From the NCBI RefSeq assembly GCF_030035605.1, contig NZ_CP106736.1, positions 1,240,001 through 1,304,000 on the forward strand: a stretch of 64,000 nt of DNA. Reading direction: 5' to 3'. Each line of letters opens with the position of its first letter. Position 1 is the stretch's first letter. Positions 24,201 to 33,558 of this stretch are shown here, one piece after another. The DNA comes from Silvimonas soli. GTDB taxonomy: Bacteria > Pseudomonadota > Gammaproteobacteria > Burkholderiales > Chitinibacteraceae. Under the pieces are notes generated by a model. That model searched no databases, was not told where the DNA came from, and was given only the letters and a program-made list of their open reading frames with translations. The translations under genes were made by a program, and so were the position numbers.

Positions 24201-24815
24201 CTAGATTTCCGTTTGCTCGGAAATCTCCAGTGCGTCGTCTACCTCGATGCCCAAGTATCTCACCGTGCTTTCCAGTTTTGTGTGTCCAAGCAATAACTGA
24301 ACCGCTCTCAGGTTCTTCGTTCGCTTGTAGATTAGCGTTGCCTTCGTACGTCGCATCGAATGTGTGCCATAGGCGGACGAATCCAGTCCAGCTGCGTAGA
24401 CCCACTGATGCACGATCCGGGCATATTGGCGTGTTGAGATGTGGAGAGAGTTGCCCACCCTACTTGGAAAAAGATACTGATCGCTTCGCAAGTGAACCTG
24501 CTCTAACCAGGCCGCTACTGCTGACCTGGTGGGCTCAGTCAGTTCGAACTGCACCGGCCGCTGTGTCTTCCGCTGCATGACCATGGCCCGGGCAAGGATC
24601 TGGTTGCCGTGAGTAATATCGCGCACATGAAGACTGACGAGATCACAGCCGCGCAGTTTGCTGTCGATTGCCAGGTTGAACATTGCGAGGTCCCGCACCG
24701 CATGTCGATTCTGTAGGTGGATGCGGATGGCCCAGATGTCCTTGGGCTTGAGGGGCGGCTTCTGGCCGACGAGCTTTCCTTTGTTCCAGACTTCACGCTT
24801 GTTGATGGTTTCCAC
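24201..24815 (-). CDS. Small tyrosine recombinase (catalytic domain only)
   Basis: A 204-residue tyrosine recombinase, the compact FimB/FimE-like size with no N-terminal core-binding domain. The catalytic set is complete: Arg55 (SKLRGCDL), Lys83 region (QRKTQRP), HSMR (His152, Arg155), GHTK (His178) and Tyr187 (VRYLGI). Such enzymes cut and rejoin DNA through the tyrosine, and small ones often invert or integrate short segments. It starts at a GTG with a strong AAGGAG. It sits between repeat copies 2 and 3 and next to two paralogous cyclases, which makes it a candidate for moving or inverting the 21.3-24.0 kb segment. Confidence 0.9.
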   Translation of the reverse strand: METINKREVWNKGKLVGQKPPLKPKDIWAIRIHLQNRHAVRDLAMFNLAIDSKLRGCDLVSLHVRDITHGNQILARAMVMQRKTQRPVQFELTEPTRSAVAAWLEQVHLRSDQYLFPSRVGNSLHISTRQYARIVHQWVYAAGLDSSAYGTHSMRRTKATLIYKRTKNLRAVQLLLGHTKLESTVRYLGIEVDDALEISEQTEI

Positions 24816-24985
24816 GACAGACTCCTTGGTTGTTGGTCGGAGTCTGATTGTTTGGCGTGTGCGACATGCCTGCGCAACAGGATGCTGGGTGGTCGCGAAT
24901 TGCCGCAGTTCGTCGGCATTTTTTGAGCCTCAGTTGAATGGCATCCTTCTGCTCGAGACCGGCCGAAAAGCTAATGCGCACAACT

Positions 24986-25010
24986 CGGCCTTAGCGGAAG
25001 TTGGCTGGCA
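24986..25010 (+). repeat. Dispersed intergenic repeat, partial copy 3
   Basis: CGGCCTTAGCGGAAGTTGGC followed by TGGCA matches the first 25 bases of copy 1 with two differences. It lies in the 419-bp gap between the recombinase and the large cyclase, which holds no gene. Confidence 0.6.
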
Positions 25011-25234
25011 GGAGCAGACCAGTATTCACCGACTGCCAACAACTACCGCTGTTTCGCTCAGTTTTGCTCAGCCCCTCCTTTCTGAAAACACTTATAACTG
25101 GCGCTCCATTTTGCAAATATCCATTTCCTGCCTAGTCAATGCATTGACCATCAAAGATCCATCATTCTCGATGCGAGCTACGTGAATTTCCCGAGGCGGT
25201 GCTTCGCAGAAACTGGCGATTAGAGAGTACTGTT

Positions 25235-28072
25235 ATGCGCCTGCGTTCTTTCATCCGCCTACCATTTTTCAGCCTGACCGCCCAACGATGGCTGCTGGTC
25301 CTGGCCCTACTGGTCCAAGGCGCCTTTATTGCAGGCTACCTGTACCTTGAGCACAACTGGATTGAGGCCGGGGTGGTGCGAAGCCTGAAAAATGTTTCCT
25401 CACTGCATCAGCGCAGTTTTGAGCAACTCGAGTCCACACTGGACTATCAACTCGCAGCTGCCGGTGAGGCGGTGTGGGTCATGAGTGACAGCCGAAATTA
25501 CTGGTCAGCCCAACATGCTCTGCTTCAAAAAGAATTAAAGAAGGCGTGGCTGGATACCATCGTCGTCCTGGACCCGGCGGGCAATATCGTCGCCCTTGAT
25601 TCCAGTGTGCCGGTGTCGTCGACGCTGCCACCGGCGGCGTTGGCGAATAACTCCTTTAAGGATGTGCCACGTTACCAGGCTTTCCAGGATAGCCTGGACG
25701 AGTCCACCGCCTTTTTCGTTTCCTTTCCAAATGCGCCCGAACTAGGCGGGGGCGGGATAGTAAACTATCGAAGGATCACCTTGCCGGACGGACACTCATT
25801 GGGCACCGTCATCGGCTTTACCAGTCTGAGCAGGCTATCCACGTTGCTAAATACCGATGCAGCGCGGGGCTTCAATCTGGGCGAAAACGGTATCCTGTCC
25901 ATTGCTGATGGGCATACGCAACAAAGACTGTATCGTTATTTATATTCAGGGGATTCAGCTGCGGGACGTGAAGCCGGTATACAGACAAGCCTCCCTCCAT
26001 CAATCAAGCGGTCAGTTTACAGGGACACCCGATACGGACCTGACGTGAAGTTTAGCCAGTCCCCGGTTGATGGGGTGGAGCGGCTTGTCGTATCCGCTCC
26101 GCTGAACAATGGTCAGTGGCTGCAACTGGTGGGTGCGAGCAAGGCCGCGTACCTGTTCAATTGGCGTATCCAGGTGGCATTCTCCATGCTGGCGTTTGCC
26201 GCCCTGTGCGTGCTGCAGTGGCTGCTGCTGGGGTTTTTCCAGCGCAATCGCCAGCAGCGTGCGCTGCTGGATCTGGTTCTCGACAATGTGGACGCCCTTG
26301 CCTACATCAAGACCAGCGAACGGCGCTTTGTCTACGTCAATGCGAAGACAGCTACCCTGATCGGCTTGCCCGCCGACCAGATTATCGGCCGGCTGGACAG
26401 CGAGGTCGTGCCGCAAGCGGCGGCCGATGATTACTACGCCAAAGATCGCCAGGTGTTTGACTCCGGCCGCAAGCACAGCGGCATGGACGCCTTCACTGCG
26501 CCAGGAGATAAACCCCGCTACTACATGGCGGTCAGGGTGCCGGTGCACCTACCGGGTCAACCACCGGCACTGATCGGTTTTTCCACCGACGTGACTGAAT
26601 TACAGGAACAAACTCTCGCCCGGCAGGCCGCTGAACAAGAACTGGCAGCGCACAACCACGCCCTGTGGCTGAATAACCAGGTGCTCGAGAAACTGGGCCA
26701 GAATGCGTCGTTGTCCGAAGTACTGGACACCATGCTACGGATAATCAATGACTATCGTCCCGGCATGCTCAGCACCGTGTTTCTGGTGGCGGACAATGGC
26801 CGGGAGCTGGTCGGCTGTGCCGCCCCCGATTTGCCCGTGTCATGGTGGCACGCTACTGCGCGGATGCCGATTGTCGAGGGGAACGGGTCTGCTGCCACTG
26901 CCGTTCTTCGCAGCGAAACCGTCATCGCTGAAGACATTGCCACACACCCTTGTTGGGCGGCAACGCGCGAAAGAGCACTCAATGCACGCCTGCGTGCAGC
27001 CTGGGCCATCCCCATCAAGAACGGGGAGGGACGGATTCTCGGCGTTTTCAGCATGTATAAACGAGAACCGGCCGCACCGGATGCCCATGATCTGGCCCTG
27101 CTGGGGGACTATGCCCGGCTGGCGCAGATGGTCATCGAACGCGCACGCCTGGCCGAAGCCTTGCAGGAAAGCCAGGACCGGTATCGCCTGATCGCTGAAA
27201 ACAGCAAAGATATGATCTGGGTGATGGATTACCCCTTCTTGACCTGCAGTTATGTCAGCCCCTCTGCCGAACGGCTACGTGGCTGGACGGCAGAAAAAAT
27301 TCTGGAACAGCGGCTGGAAGAGATGGTGTCACCCCGTTCGGTAAACCAGGTGAGAGAGAGATTACAAGAAAGCATGCGGCGCATTGGCGAGGGAGATCTC
27401 TCGGCGCGTTTTATTACGATGGAACTGGAGCACCTGCACAAGGAAGGTCATAGCGTCCCGTGCGAGGTGGTAGCCAATATCATGCTCGATAGTGCGGGCA
27501 GACCGACCCACATTGTAGGCAGTACCCGCGATATCACCCGACGCAAGATGGCTGAAGACGCCATCCGGAAAATGGCGTTTTTCGATCAATTGACCGGTCT
27601 TCCCAACCGCCGAATGATGGAAGACCGACTAATCCAGCTGCTCGCGCTTGCCCAACGTGAACAACGCAAGCTGTCGCTGCTTTTTGTTGATCTAGACAGG
27701 TTCAAGGCGGTCAATGACGCGCACGGGCACCAAGCCGGCGACTGGTTATTGGAACAAGTTGCGGTCCGCATGAGGGCCATCCTGCGCGAGTCAGATACTG
27801 CGTCACGTGTCGGCGGTGATGAATTCGTCATTCTTCTGCCGGATGCTCACCAGATCGAAGATGCCATACTGGTTGCGGAGAAAATCCGGTTTGCCCTTGA
27901 ACAGCCGTTTTTCATGGACGATGGTGTGGAGCTGGATATCTCGTCGAGCATCGGCATCGTGACGTACCCCGACCAGGCCAACAATGTGCGCGATTTGCTG
28001 CACCATGGCGACGAAGCCATGTACCGGGCCAAGAAAAGCGGCAGGAACGCGACAATGACGAGCACGAGGTAA
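25235..28072 (+). CDS. Multidomain diguanylate cyclase (sensor-PAS-GAF-PAS-GGDEF)
   Basis: A 945-residue membrane cyclase. Helix 1 (about 14-36) and helix 2 (about 316-340) enclose a periplasmic sensor that is paralogous to the one in the cyclase at 22170. Cytoplasmic domains follow: PAS (about 350-465, DNVDALAYIKTSERRFVYVN), GAF (about 480-640), a second PAS (about 650-775, YRLIAENSKDMIWVMD, ending in STRDITRRK) and GGDEF (about 785-945) with intact RVGGDEF and an upstream RESD inhibitory site. It should make c-di-GMP in response to a periplasmic ligand plus cytosolic cues. The start at ATG 25235 is preferred over GTG 25199 because it aligns with the paralogue. Confidence 0.92.
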   Translation: MRLRSFIRLPFFSLTAQRWLLVLALLVQGAFIAGYLYLEHNWIEAGVVRSLKNVSSLHQRSFEQLESTLDYQLAAAGEAVWVMSDSRNYWSAQHALLQKELKKAWLDTIVVLDPAGNIVALDSSVPVSSTLPPAALANNSFKDVPRYQAFQDSLDESTAFFVSFPNAPELGGGGIVNYRRITLPDGHSLGTVIGFTSLSRLSTLLNTDAARGFNLGENGILSIADGHTQQRLYRYLYSGDSAAGREAGIQTSLPPSIKRSVYRDTRYGPDVKFSQSPVDGVERLVVSAPLNNGQWLQLVGASKAAYLFNWRIQVAFSMLAFAALCVLQWLLLGFFQRNRQQRALLDLVLDNVDALAYIKTSERRFVYVNAKTATLIGLPADQIIGRLDSEVVPQAAADDYYAKDRQVFDSGRKHSGMDAFTAPGDKPRYYMAVRVPVHLPGQPPALIGFSTDVTELQEQTLARQAAEQELAAHNHALWLNNQVLEKLGQNASLSEVLDTMLRIINDYRPGMLSTVFLVADNGRELVGCAAPDLPVSWWHATARMPIVEGNGSAATAVLRSETVIAEDIATHPCWAATRERALNARLRAAWAIPIKNGEGRILGVFSMYKREPAAPDAHDLALLGDYARLAQMVIERARLAEALQESQDRYRLIAENSKDMIWVMDYPFLTCSYVSPSAERLRGWTAEKILEQRLEEMVSPRSVNQVRERLQESMRRIGEGDLSARFITMELEHLHKEGHSVPCEVVANIMLDSAGRPTHIVGSTRDITRRKMAEDAIRKMAFFDQLTGLPNRRMMEDRLIQLLALAQREQRKLSLLFVDLDRFKAVNDAHGHQAGDWLLEQVAVRMRAILRESDTASRVGGDEFVILLPDAHQIEDAILVAEKIRFALEQPFFMDDGVELDISSSIGIVTYPDQANNVRDLLHHGDEAMYRAKKSGRNATMTSTR

Positions 28073-28400
28073 CCAAAATGCGATTGGCCATTCTACCGGG
28101 CGGCAAAGCGGCGTGCGCGTGCTTAGCTGCGGTCTCGATGGATCTGATGTCTGATTTCGGTGAGTACTGGCGCCTTTTTTACCGGATCCCGGAGCAGGCG
28201 GTGCCCGGCTAAATACAATGGGAAATCTGGTCGCTCGTAGGCGGATATTCAGGCGATTGTGATCAGCAGTACTGTCTGCTCGTCATGATTAGTGCCAATG
28301 ACCGACCTTGATCGCGGCTGCTCAGCTTCAGGGTAATAGTCCACGCACAAATGGCTCCACGTCGCGGGCGTCTATCGAGGTCCGGACAGTCCAGACAGGA
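28073..28400. other. Gap between convergent cyclase and phosphodiesterase genes
   Basis: No gene, clear terminator or repeat that I can support in this 328-bp stretch. Confidence 0.35.
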
Positions 28401-31325
28401 TTACCGTGTGTGAATAGTCTGCAATTCAACCTCGCACCATTCGACAAATTCCTCTGCTGCTTTCGGCGAACTATAGAGGAAGCCCTGGATATCGTCACAC
28501 TGCTGGTCGCGCAGGAACTCTGCTTGCTCCCAGGTTTCAACGCCTTCAGCGACAACCTTGAGCCCCAGCCCGTGAGCCAGAGAAATCGTACTGCTGACGA
28601 TCGTCTGGTACTTGGGCTCATTCATACGCATCACAAACGAGCGGTCAATTTTCAAAGCGTAAATGGGTAACGTCGCCAGATACGCCAGCGACGAATAGCC
28701 GGTGCCGAAATCGTCGATAAAGATACGCATGCCCTGTCTGGCAAACTGCTCCAGTACTTGGCGAGCACGCTCGGGATCGCTCATCAACGCAGTCTCCGTG
28801 ATTTCCAGGTCAAGCCCACTCAGAGCAGCGCCGGTTCGTTCCGGCAACGAAGACACGAAGTCAAAAAAATCGGGATCGAGCAGATTTTGTGGCGATATGT
28901 TGACGGCTACGCGCATTGGTTTGTTTGCATGCTGCCATGTCGCCACCTGCCGCGCCGCCATCTCAATGACAGCATAGGTGAGAGGCTTGATCAGACCAGT
29001 CTGCTCAGCCAGCGGAATAAACGAGGCTGGCGACACCGCGCCGTGTAATGGATGGAACCAGCGTACAAGTGCTTCGGCCCCCGTGATGACGGCAGGTGAT
29101 TGGGCGCTGACCTTGGGTTGATAGAACAGGACTAGTTGGTCAGTACGGATTGCCTGACGCAGATCCGACAACAGCGTCAAGCGCTCTGGACTTTCGCGTT
29201 CGGATTCGCCGCCATACAGATTGTGAATGACGCCCTGTGACCAGGCCTGCCGTGCGGCGATGTCAGAACGCCTTACCAGCGCGTCGGGGTCGGTTGCGTG
29301 TTCGGGATAAACCGCAGAGCCCGCAGATATCTGGATATCCACTGGAATGCCAGCGTACTCATATGGGACTTCGGTAATGGCTTCGATATACCGGGGAATT
29401 GCAGCCAGGCTCTCGACATCGAGCGGCATGATCATCGCGAAGGCGTCTCGCGCCACGCGCGCGATAAAGTGCACTCCTCCGGTGACCGCAGAGACCCGTT
29501 GGGCGAGTTGCCGGACAATTTCGTCTGCACCAGCCATACCGATCACGTCTTGAATGTCGAGCAACCGTTCGATATGCATGGTGACCAGGGCAAATTGACC
29601 CCCGTTCGCCAGCGAGCGGCGAATAACCAGTTCCAGACTCGATACCAGCTCAAGAGCATTTGGCAGATCCGTAGCGGTATCAAAACGCGCCAGTCGCTCT
29701 ACACGCTCTTCCGCACGCTGGCGCTCCTGTTTCGAACGTTGGGTGAGTATGCCGAACGTGAGATTACCGGCCAGTTCTTCCAGCAGCGCGACTTCCTCTG
29801 GATTGAAAATGTGCGCCTGTGCGGCATGAATGGTCAATGCGCCAAAGGCAATGCCGCCATCTGTGAGCGGAAGTGCCACCGCTGAACGTGACCCCAACGC
29901 ATAAATTTTCTCTTGCCACGGCCCAAGGTCCAGTTCTGCCGCAATATCCTGGACAAGCTGGGGTTGTCCTGTGCGCAAGGCCTTGCCGGTAGGGCCGCCT
30001 CCCTGATGATCATCGGACCAGCTGATTGGCACCCCGTCAAGCCAGCTGATGTTGGCGCCATAGCGGGCCGCTATATGCACGGATTTCGCGTCGTCTTGCA
30101 CGCGGAAAGTGATCCAGGCCATCAGGTAATTTCCGGCCTCGACGATCGTGCGGCAGGTTTCATCCAGCAGCGCTTCTTCGCTCTGCGCAAGAACGATATT
30201 CTTGCTGCAGCCGCTCAGCACGCGCAGCGCCCGGTTCAGCCGGAGGATTTCGGCTTTCGATGCCATGGAGGCAGCCATGCGGTCCACCATGGCTGCCAAC
30301 TCCCCCACCTCGCTACCATCTGCAACCATGCCTGTTCTGGCAAGGTAATCACCTGAACTCAGCTTGCGTGCCGTTTCCGTGATCACAGAAACCGGCCGGA
30401 TAAACAGTCGATCCCCGACGAACCAGACCACCAGGAACGATACCAGGGCAAGACCCAGCCAGAGCGCGACACCACTCAGTAGCTGATGGTCCGCTGCAGC
30501 GGTCACTGTATTCTTGTCGATACCCGCCCAAAGATAGATGGGTCCACCGGAAGCGTAAGTAAATGGCGTGAATGCGTACAGCCTCAACTGACCATCCAGG
30601 CCCGGTTGCTCGCCGGTGCCTTGACCGCCGTTGGCCAGGATGTTCTGAAAAAATGCCGTTTCTGAAATTTTTTTTCCGACCATGCGCGCTGGGTCGGGAT
30701 AATGCGCCAGTACATTTCCCTGGCTATCCACGAGACCCATGCGGGTTCCGCCCTGCAGACTGGCTTCGCCAAGGCGACGACCAAACCAGCCCAGATCAAG
30801 CGAGGCCAGCAAAAGCAGGGATGGTGCTTGCGCTCCAGTGCGGATTGCGATGCCGATCGGCAAAATGCGCTTCCCATCCGTGGTCGAGATGGTGACGGTT
30901 CCAGCCAGCACATCCGGTTCGTTCAATACAGCGCCGGCAAATGCGCGATTTTTTGCCGCGTCGAACGCGGCTGCCCGGCCGCTGCACAGTACTGATCCAT
31001 CGGCCTGTATCAGGCGAATATTGTCCAGCGCCTGGTTGCGTTTGAGAAAACGCGCCAATGCCTGGCTGCAAAGATCTGTCCGGGCAAAGGGCGTGGGGTC
31101 CCGACCAATAAACAGAAAAGTCGCCAGATCTCGCGTTTCCTGAACGATACCCGACTGTTGATCTGCAACAAGGGCAGCCTGCGTGCGCAAGGCCTCCAGC
31201 GCTTTGGCAATATCAGCGTCCCGCCGCTCTATGGTGCGATAGCAAATGGCCACAACCACGTAGAGCAGTATTACTCCAAGAAGCAAAGAGATCCGCAGAC
31301 GCAGACTGCTGAAGTGAATACCCAA
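28401..31325 (-). CDS. c-di-GMP phosphodiesterase (sensor-HAMP-GAF-degenerate GGDEF-EAL)
   Basis: A 974-residue membrane protein. Helix 1 (about 10-30), periplasmic dCache-like sensor, helix 2 (about 285-310), HAMP (about 310-365), GAF (about 370-540), GGDEF-like (about 550-700) and EAL (about 715-965). The GGDEF motif is replaced by ARDAFAM, so cyclase activity should be lost; such domains often bind GTP as regulators. The EAL half looks active: GAEALVRW, NISPQNL, ITETALM, DDFGTGYSS and KIDRS are all present. The start is a TTG with AAAGGA at the right distance and no ATG nearby. It converges on the large cyclase, giving opposing activities side by side. Confidence 0.92.
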   Translation of the reverse strand: MGIHFSSLRLRISLLLGVILLYVVVAICYRTIERRDADIAKALEALRTQAALVADQQSGIVQETRDLATFLFIGRDPTPFARTDLCSQALARFLKRNQALDNIRLIQADGSVLCSGRAAAFDAAKNRAFAGAVLNEPDVLAGTVTISTTDGKRILPIGIAIRTGAQAPSLLLLASLDLGWFGRRLGEASLQGGTRMGLVDSQGNVLAHYPDPARMVGKKISETAFFQNILANGGQGTGEQPGLDGQLRLYAFTPFTYASGGPIYLWAGIDKNTVTAAADHQLLSGVALWLGLALVSFLVVWFVGDRLFIRPVSVITETARKLSSGDYLARTGMVADGSEVGELAAMVDRMAASMASKAEILRLNRALRVLSGCSKNIVLAQSEEALLDETCRTIVEAGNYLMAWITFRVQDDAKSVHIAARYGANISWLDGVPISWSDDHQGGGPTGKALRTGQPQLVQDIAAELDLGPWQEKIYALGSRSAVALPLTDGGIAFGALTIHAAQAHIFNPEEVALLEELAGNLTFGILTQRSKQERQRAEERVERLARFDTATDLPNALELVSSLELVIRRSLANGGQFALVTMHIERLLDIQDVIGMAGADEIVRQLAQRVSAVTGGVHFIARVARDAFAMIMPLDVESLAAIPRYIEAITEVPYEYAGIPVDIQISAGSAVYPEHATDPDALVRRSDIAARQAWSQGVIHNLYGGESERESPERLTLLSDLRQAIRTDQLVLFYQPKVSAQSPAVITGAEALVRWFHPLHGAVSPASFIPLAEQTGLIKPLTYAVIEMAARQVATWQHANKPMRVAVNISPQNLLDPDFFDFVSSLPERTGAALSGLDLEITETALMSDPERARQVLEQFARQGMRIFIDDFGTGYSSLAYLATLPIYALKIDRSFVMRMNEPKYQTIVSSTISLAHGLGLKVVAEGVETWEQAEFLRDQQCDDIQGFLYSSPKAAEEFVEWCEVELQTIHTR

Positions 31326-31477
31326 TTAAAATCCTTTATATCCAGTCCATGACACCGCATGTTTGGCTTGCCTGGGCTGTACGCGTATGCTTGCCGCCAT
31401 CAAGTTTTGCCAAAAGCCTGCATGGCGATTGTCATGCACGTCAAGCCGTTGTGCTTACTGCGTTGCCTGGAAGATGA

Positions 31478-32719
31478 ATGACCAATCGGACACTCAAACG
31501 ATTTACGCTCCTTTTGTGGGGCTGCTTCAGCGTATTTGCTGGTTGCATGCTGGCGTTCATTTTTTATGCCCGGGCAGAGAATCAAGTTCGTGTGGCATAC
31601 GGGATTCAGGTGGAGTCGCTGAAGCTTGCAACCGAATTGCGCCAGACTTCGGAAGACCTGACCCGCATGGTTCGGACCTACGTGGTCACTGGCGACCCCC
31701 GCTATAGCGCCCATTACCAGCAAATTCTGGATATACGTGATGGACGCAGCCCACGGCCGGCTGACTACTCCAGTGTGCACTGGGATCTTCTTCCTGGCGC
31801 ATCCCCGCCCCCTGACACTGTTGCGCCTGCCGCGCTGTTGATGCGCATTCAGTCGGTGGGATTTACCATCCCTGAAATGAACAAATTGTCTGAGGCCAAG
31901 CTCAAGTCGGATGCTTTGGTCAGTCTGGAACGGTCTGCCATGCAGATTGCGGACGAGACCCCAAACGAAGCCACAACAGGTAATGCCACCGCGAAACGTC
32001 TGGCCGCAATACGCATGCTGCATGACGCAACATACCTACGAGCCAAGGCGGCCATCATGGGGCCAATTAGCGAGTTCAGCCACATGGTAGCCATGCGAAC
32101 GGCTGCCCAAGTCGATCTTGCACAGCGGCACGCGCGTTTCATGATGTGGGTCTTCATTATTGCATGTGGTGCTCTCGTAACCCTGCTGTGGCGATTGCGT
32201 GCCAGTTTCCAGGCAGTCCTTGGTGGTTCAGTGGCAGATCTACAGGCGGTCATGAGCAAAGACCCCGACCCGCATACCCTCAAATACACCGAGACTGAGT
32301 CGCTTCTGGGGAGGCTGGCAGAAGTACAACTTACACGCGAGAACTCAGATGGTCAGCGTCGGGAATCCGAGCGAGCGCTGGCAGAGGCGGAGCGTCGTTT
32401 CCTCGAAATTGCGGAAGCAGCTAATGAGAGCATCTGTGTGGTGCAGGACGCATTGATCCGTTTTGCAAACCAGGCGCTGTTGTCGCGAATTGGAAGTGAG
32501 CAAAACGAATTGATTGGGGTCCCGTTTATCGAACTGGTTTACCCCGAAGACCGGAACGAACTAATGGACCGCTACCGCCGCCGGCAGACCGGAGATCAGA
32601 ACGAAAGCTCGAGCACCTTTCGTGTTATTGGAAAGGACGGGGAGGTTTTCGGCGTCTCCAGCCAAGCCAAGCGCTTTCAATGGGCTGGACGCCCCGCAGT
32701 CATGTATTTTCTTCGTTAG
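31478..32719 (+). CDS. Membrane PAS sensor lacking an output domain (probably truncated)
   Basis: A 413-residue protein. Helix 1 (about 9-30), an extracytoplasmic region of about 190 residues (VESLKLATELRQTSEDLTRM), helix 2 (about 224-240), a coiled linker (RRESERALAEAERRFLEIAE) and a PAS domain (about 300-412). Translation stops at PAVMYFLR, exactly where PAS domains in cyclases and kinases continue into an Asp-hTER motif and then a GGDEF or kinase domain. The DNA after the stop is repeat-rich non-coding sequence. The simplest reading is a deletion or rearrangement that removed the output module. A dominant-negative partner for neighbouring sensors is possible. GGAAG precedes the ATG. Confidence 0.8.
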   Translation: MTNRTLKRFTLLLWGCFSVFAGCMLAFIFYARAENQVRVAYGIQVESLKLATELRQTSEDLTRMVRTYVVTGDPRYSAHYQQILDIRDGRSPRPADYSSVHWDLLPGASPPPDTVAPAALLMRIQSVGFTIPEMNKLSEAKLKSDALVSLERSAMQIADETPNEATTGNATAKRLAAIRMLHDATYLRAKAAIMGPISEFSHMVAMRTAAQVDLAQRHARFMMWVFIIACGALVTLLWRLRASFQAVLGGSVADLQAVMSKDPDPHTLKYTETESLLGRLAEVQLTRENSDGQRRESERALAEAERRFLEIAEAANESICVVQDALIRFANQALLSRIGSEQNELIGVPFIELVYPEDRNELMDRYRRRQTGDQNESSSTFRVIGKDGEVFGVSSQAKRFQWAGRPAVMYFLR

Positions 32720-33558
32720 GATTGCGTCCGGAATTTATTTTTTTGAACGATACCGGTTGGCTGGCAATTTTGGGTACGAAAGTACCCGTTCAATTCAAGA
32801 GAAACTGGACGTTGACGGTTACGGAGCTCCCATCGTCGGGTCCCCGGCTGTAACCAGCCGTGTCGTTTCACAATTGCGAACGGCAGCTTCGGCCGAGATG
32901 CTGCCGAGAACCTCGTCCGGCTGGCTGGTGTTCAGCCGAAGCAGACACCGGTACCCGTCCGCTTCGGCCGAACAGTTGCCAATGACTGTCTGTTTCACAT
33001 TGGCCGCAGCTCAGCCAAAGCAGCTATCCAGGTGGCCGGCGAAAGAAGTCTGCAATGTGATGCAAAGCAGATGTTCGAATTGCGTATGAGCGAAAGAGCG
33101 CAACGCTCTCTATCCACTAATTTTGCACGGTTATCCGGCAGTGGCGCACGGCATCCGCGATGCATGCCGCGCAGACAGCCTTAGTGCCATTGCGCTTCGA
33201 ACCAAGTGAGCCTGTCTGGGTTTACTTGAGCGAGGCGCGGCTTCTCATCGGTGTTATTTACGCCAGATGCTGGCTGCCCACCCGGAGTTCTGCGCCAGTC
33301 AGTCGCGCCTTCCGGGTTGCCCCCTGGCCCACGCTGAGCCACGAGATTTTGTTCGATGCCCTTACCCGCACCTTCATCGCTACCAGCGCTCGTCGGCCTT
33401 GGGAAGAATGAGCCATCGCGTAATTATTTTTGTAATCAAGTCGTCAATATAAAGCTTATCCGAAACTAACAATAAATTGCGTAAACCACAACACACTGGC
33501 ACAGACACTCGATTTTGATGCCTTGTTATGTAATCATAAATGCATATATAAGATATTT
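32720..33558. repeat. Repeat-rich non-coding stretch before the envelope operon
   Basis: No supported gene. From about 32850 to 33060 the motif GCTTCGGCCGA and variants (GCAGCTTCGGCCGAGATGC, CGCTTCGGCCGAACAG, CATTGGCCGCAGC) recur, related in vocabulary to the repeats at 21266-25010. The final 120 bp before the OmpA-like gene are A/T-rich and probably hold its promoter. Confidence 0.5.

Noticed and set aside
24201..24815. Integron integrase identity for the tyrosine recombinase
   Set aside because: It is only 204 residues long and I see no room for the additional domain that defines integron integrases; no array of attC sites is present.
33160..33411. 83-codon plus-strand frame before the envelope operon
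   Set aside because: No ribosome site, repeat-rich surroundings, no recognised protein.
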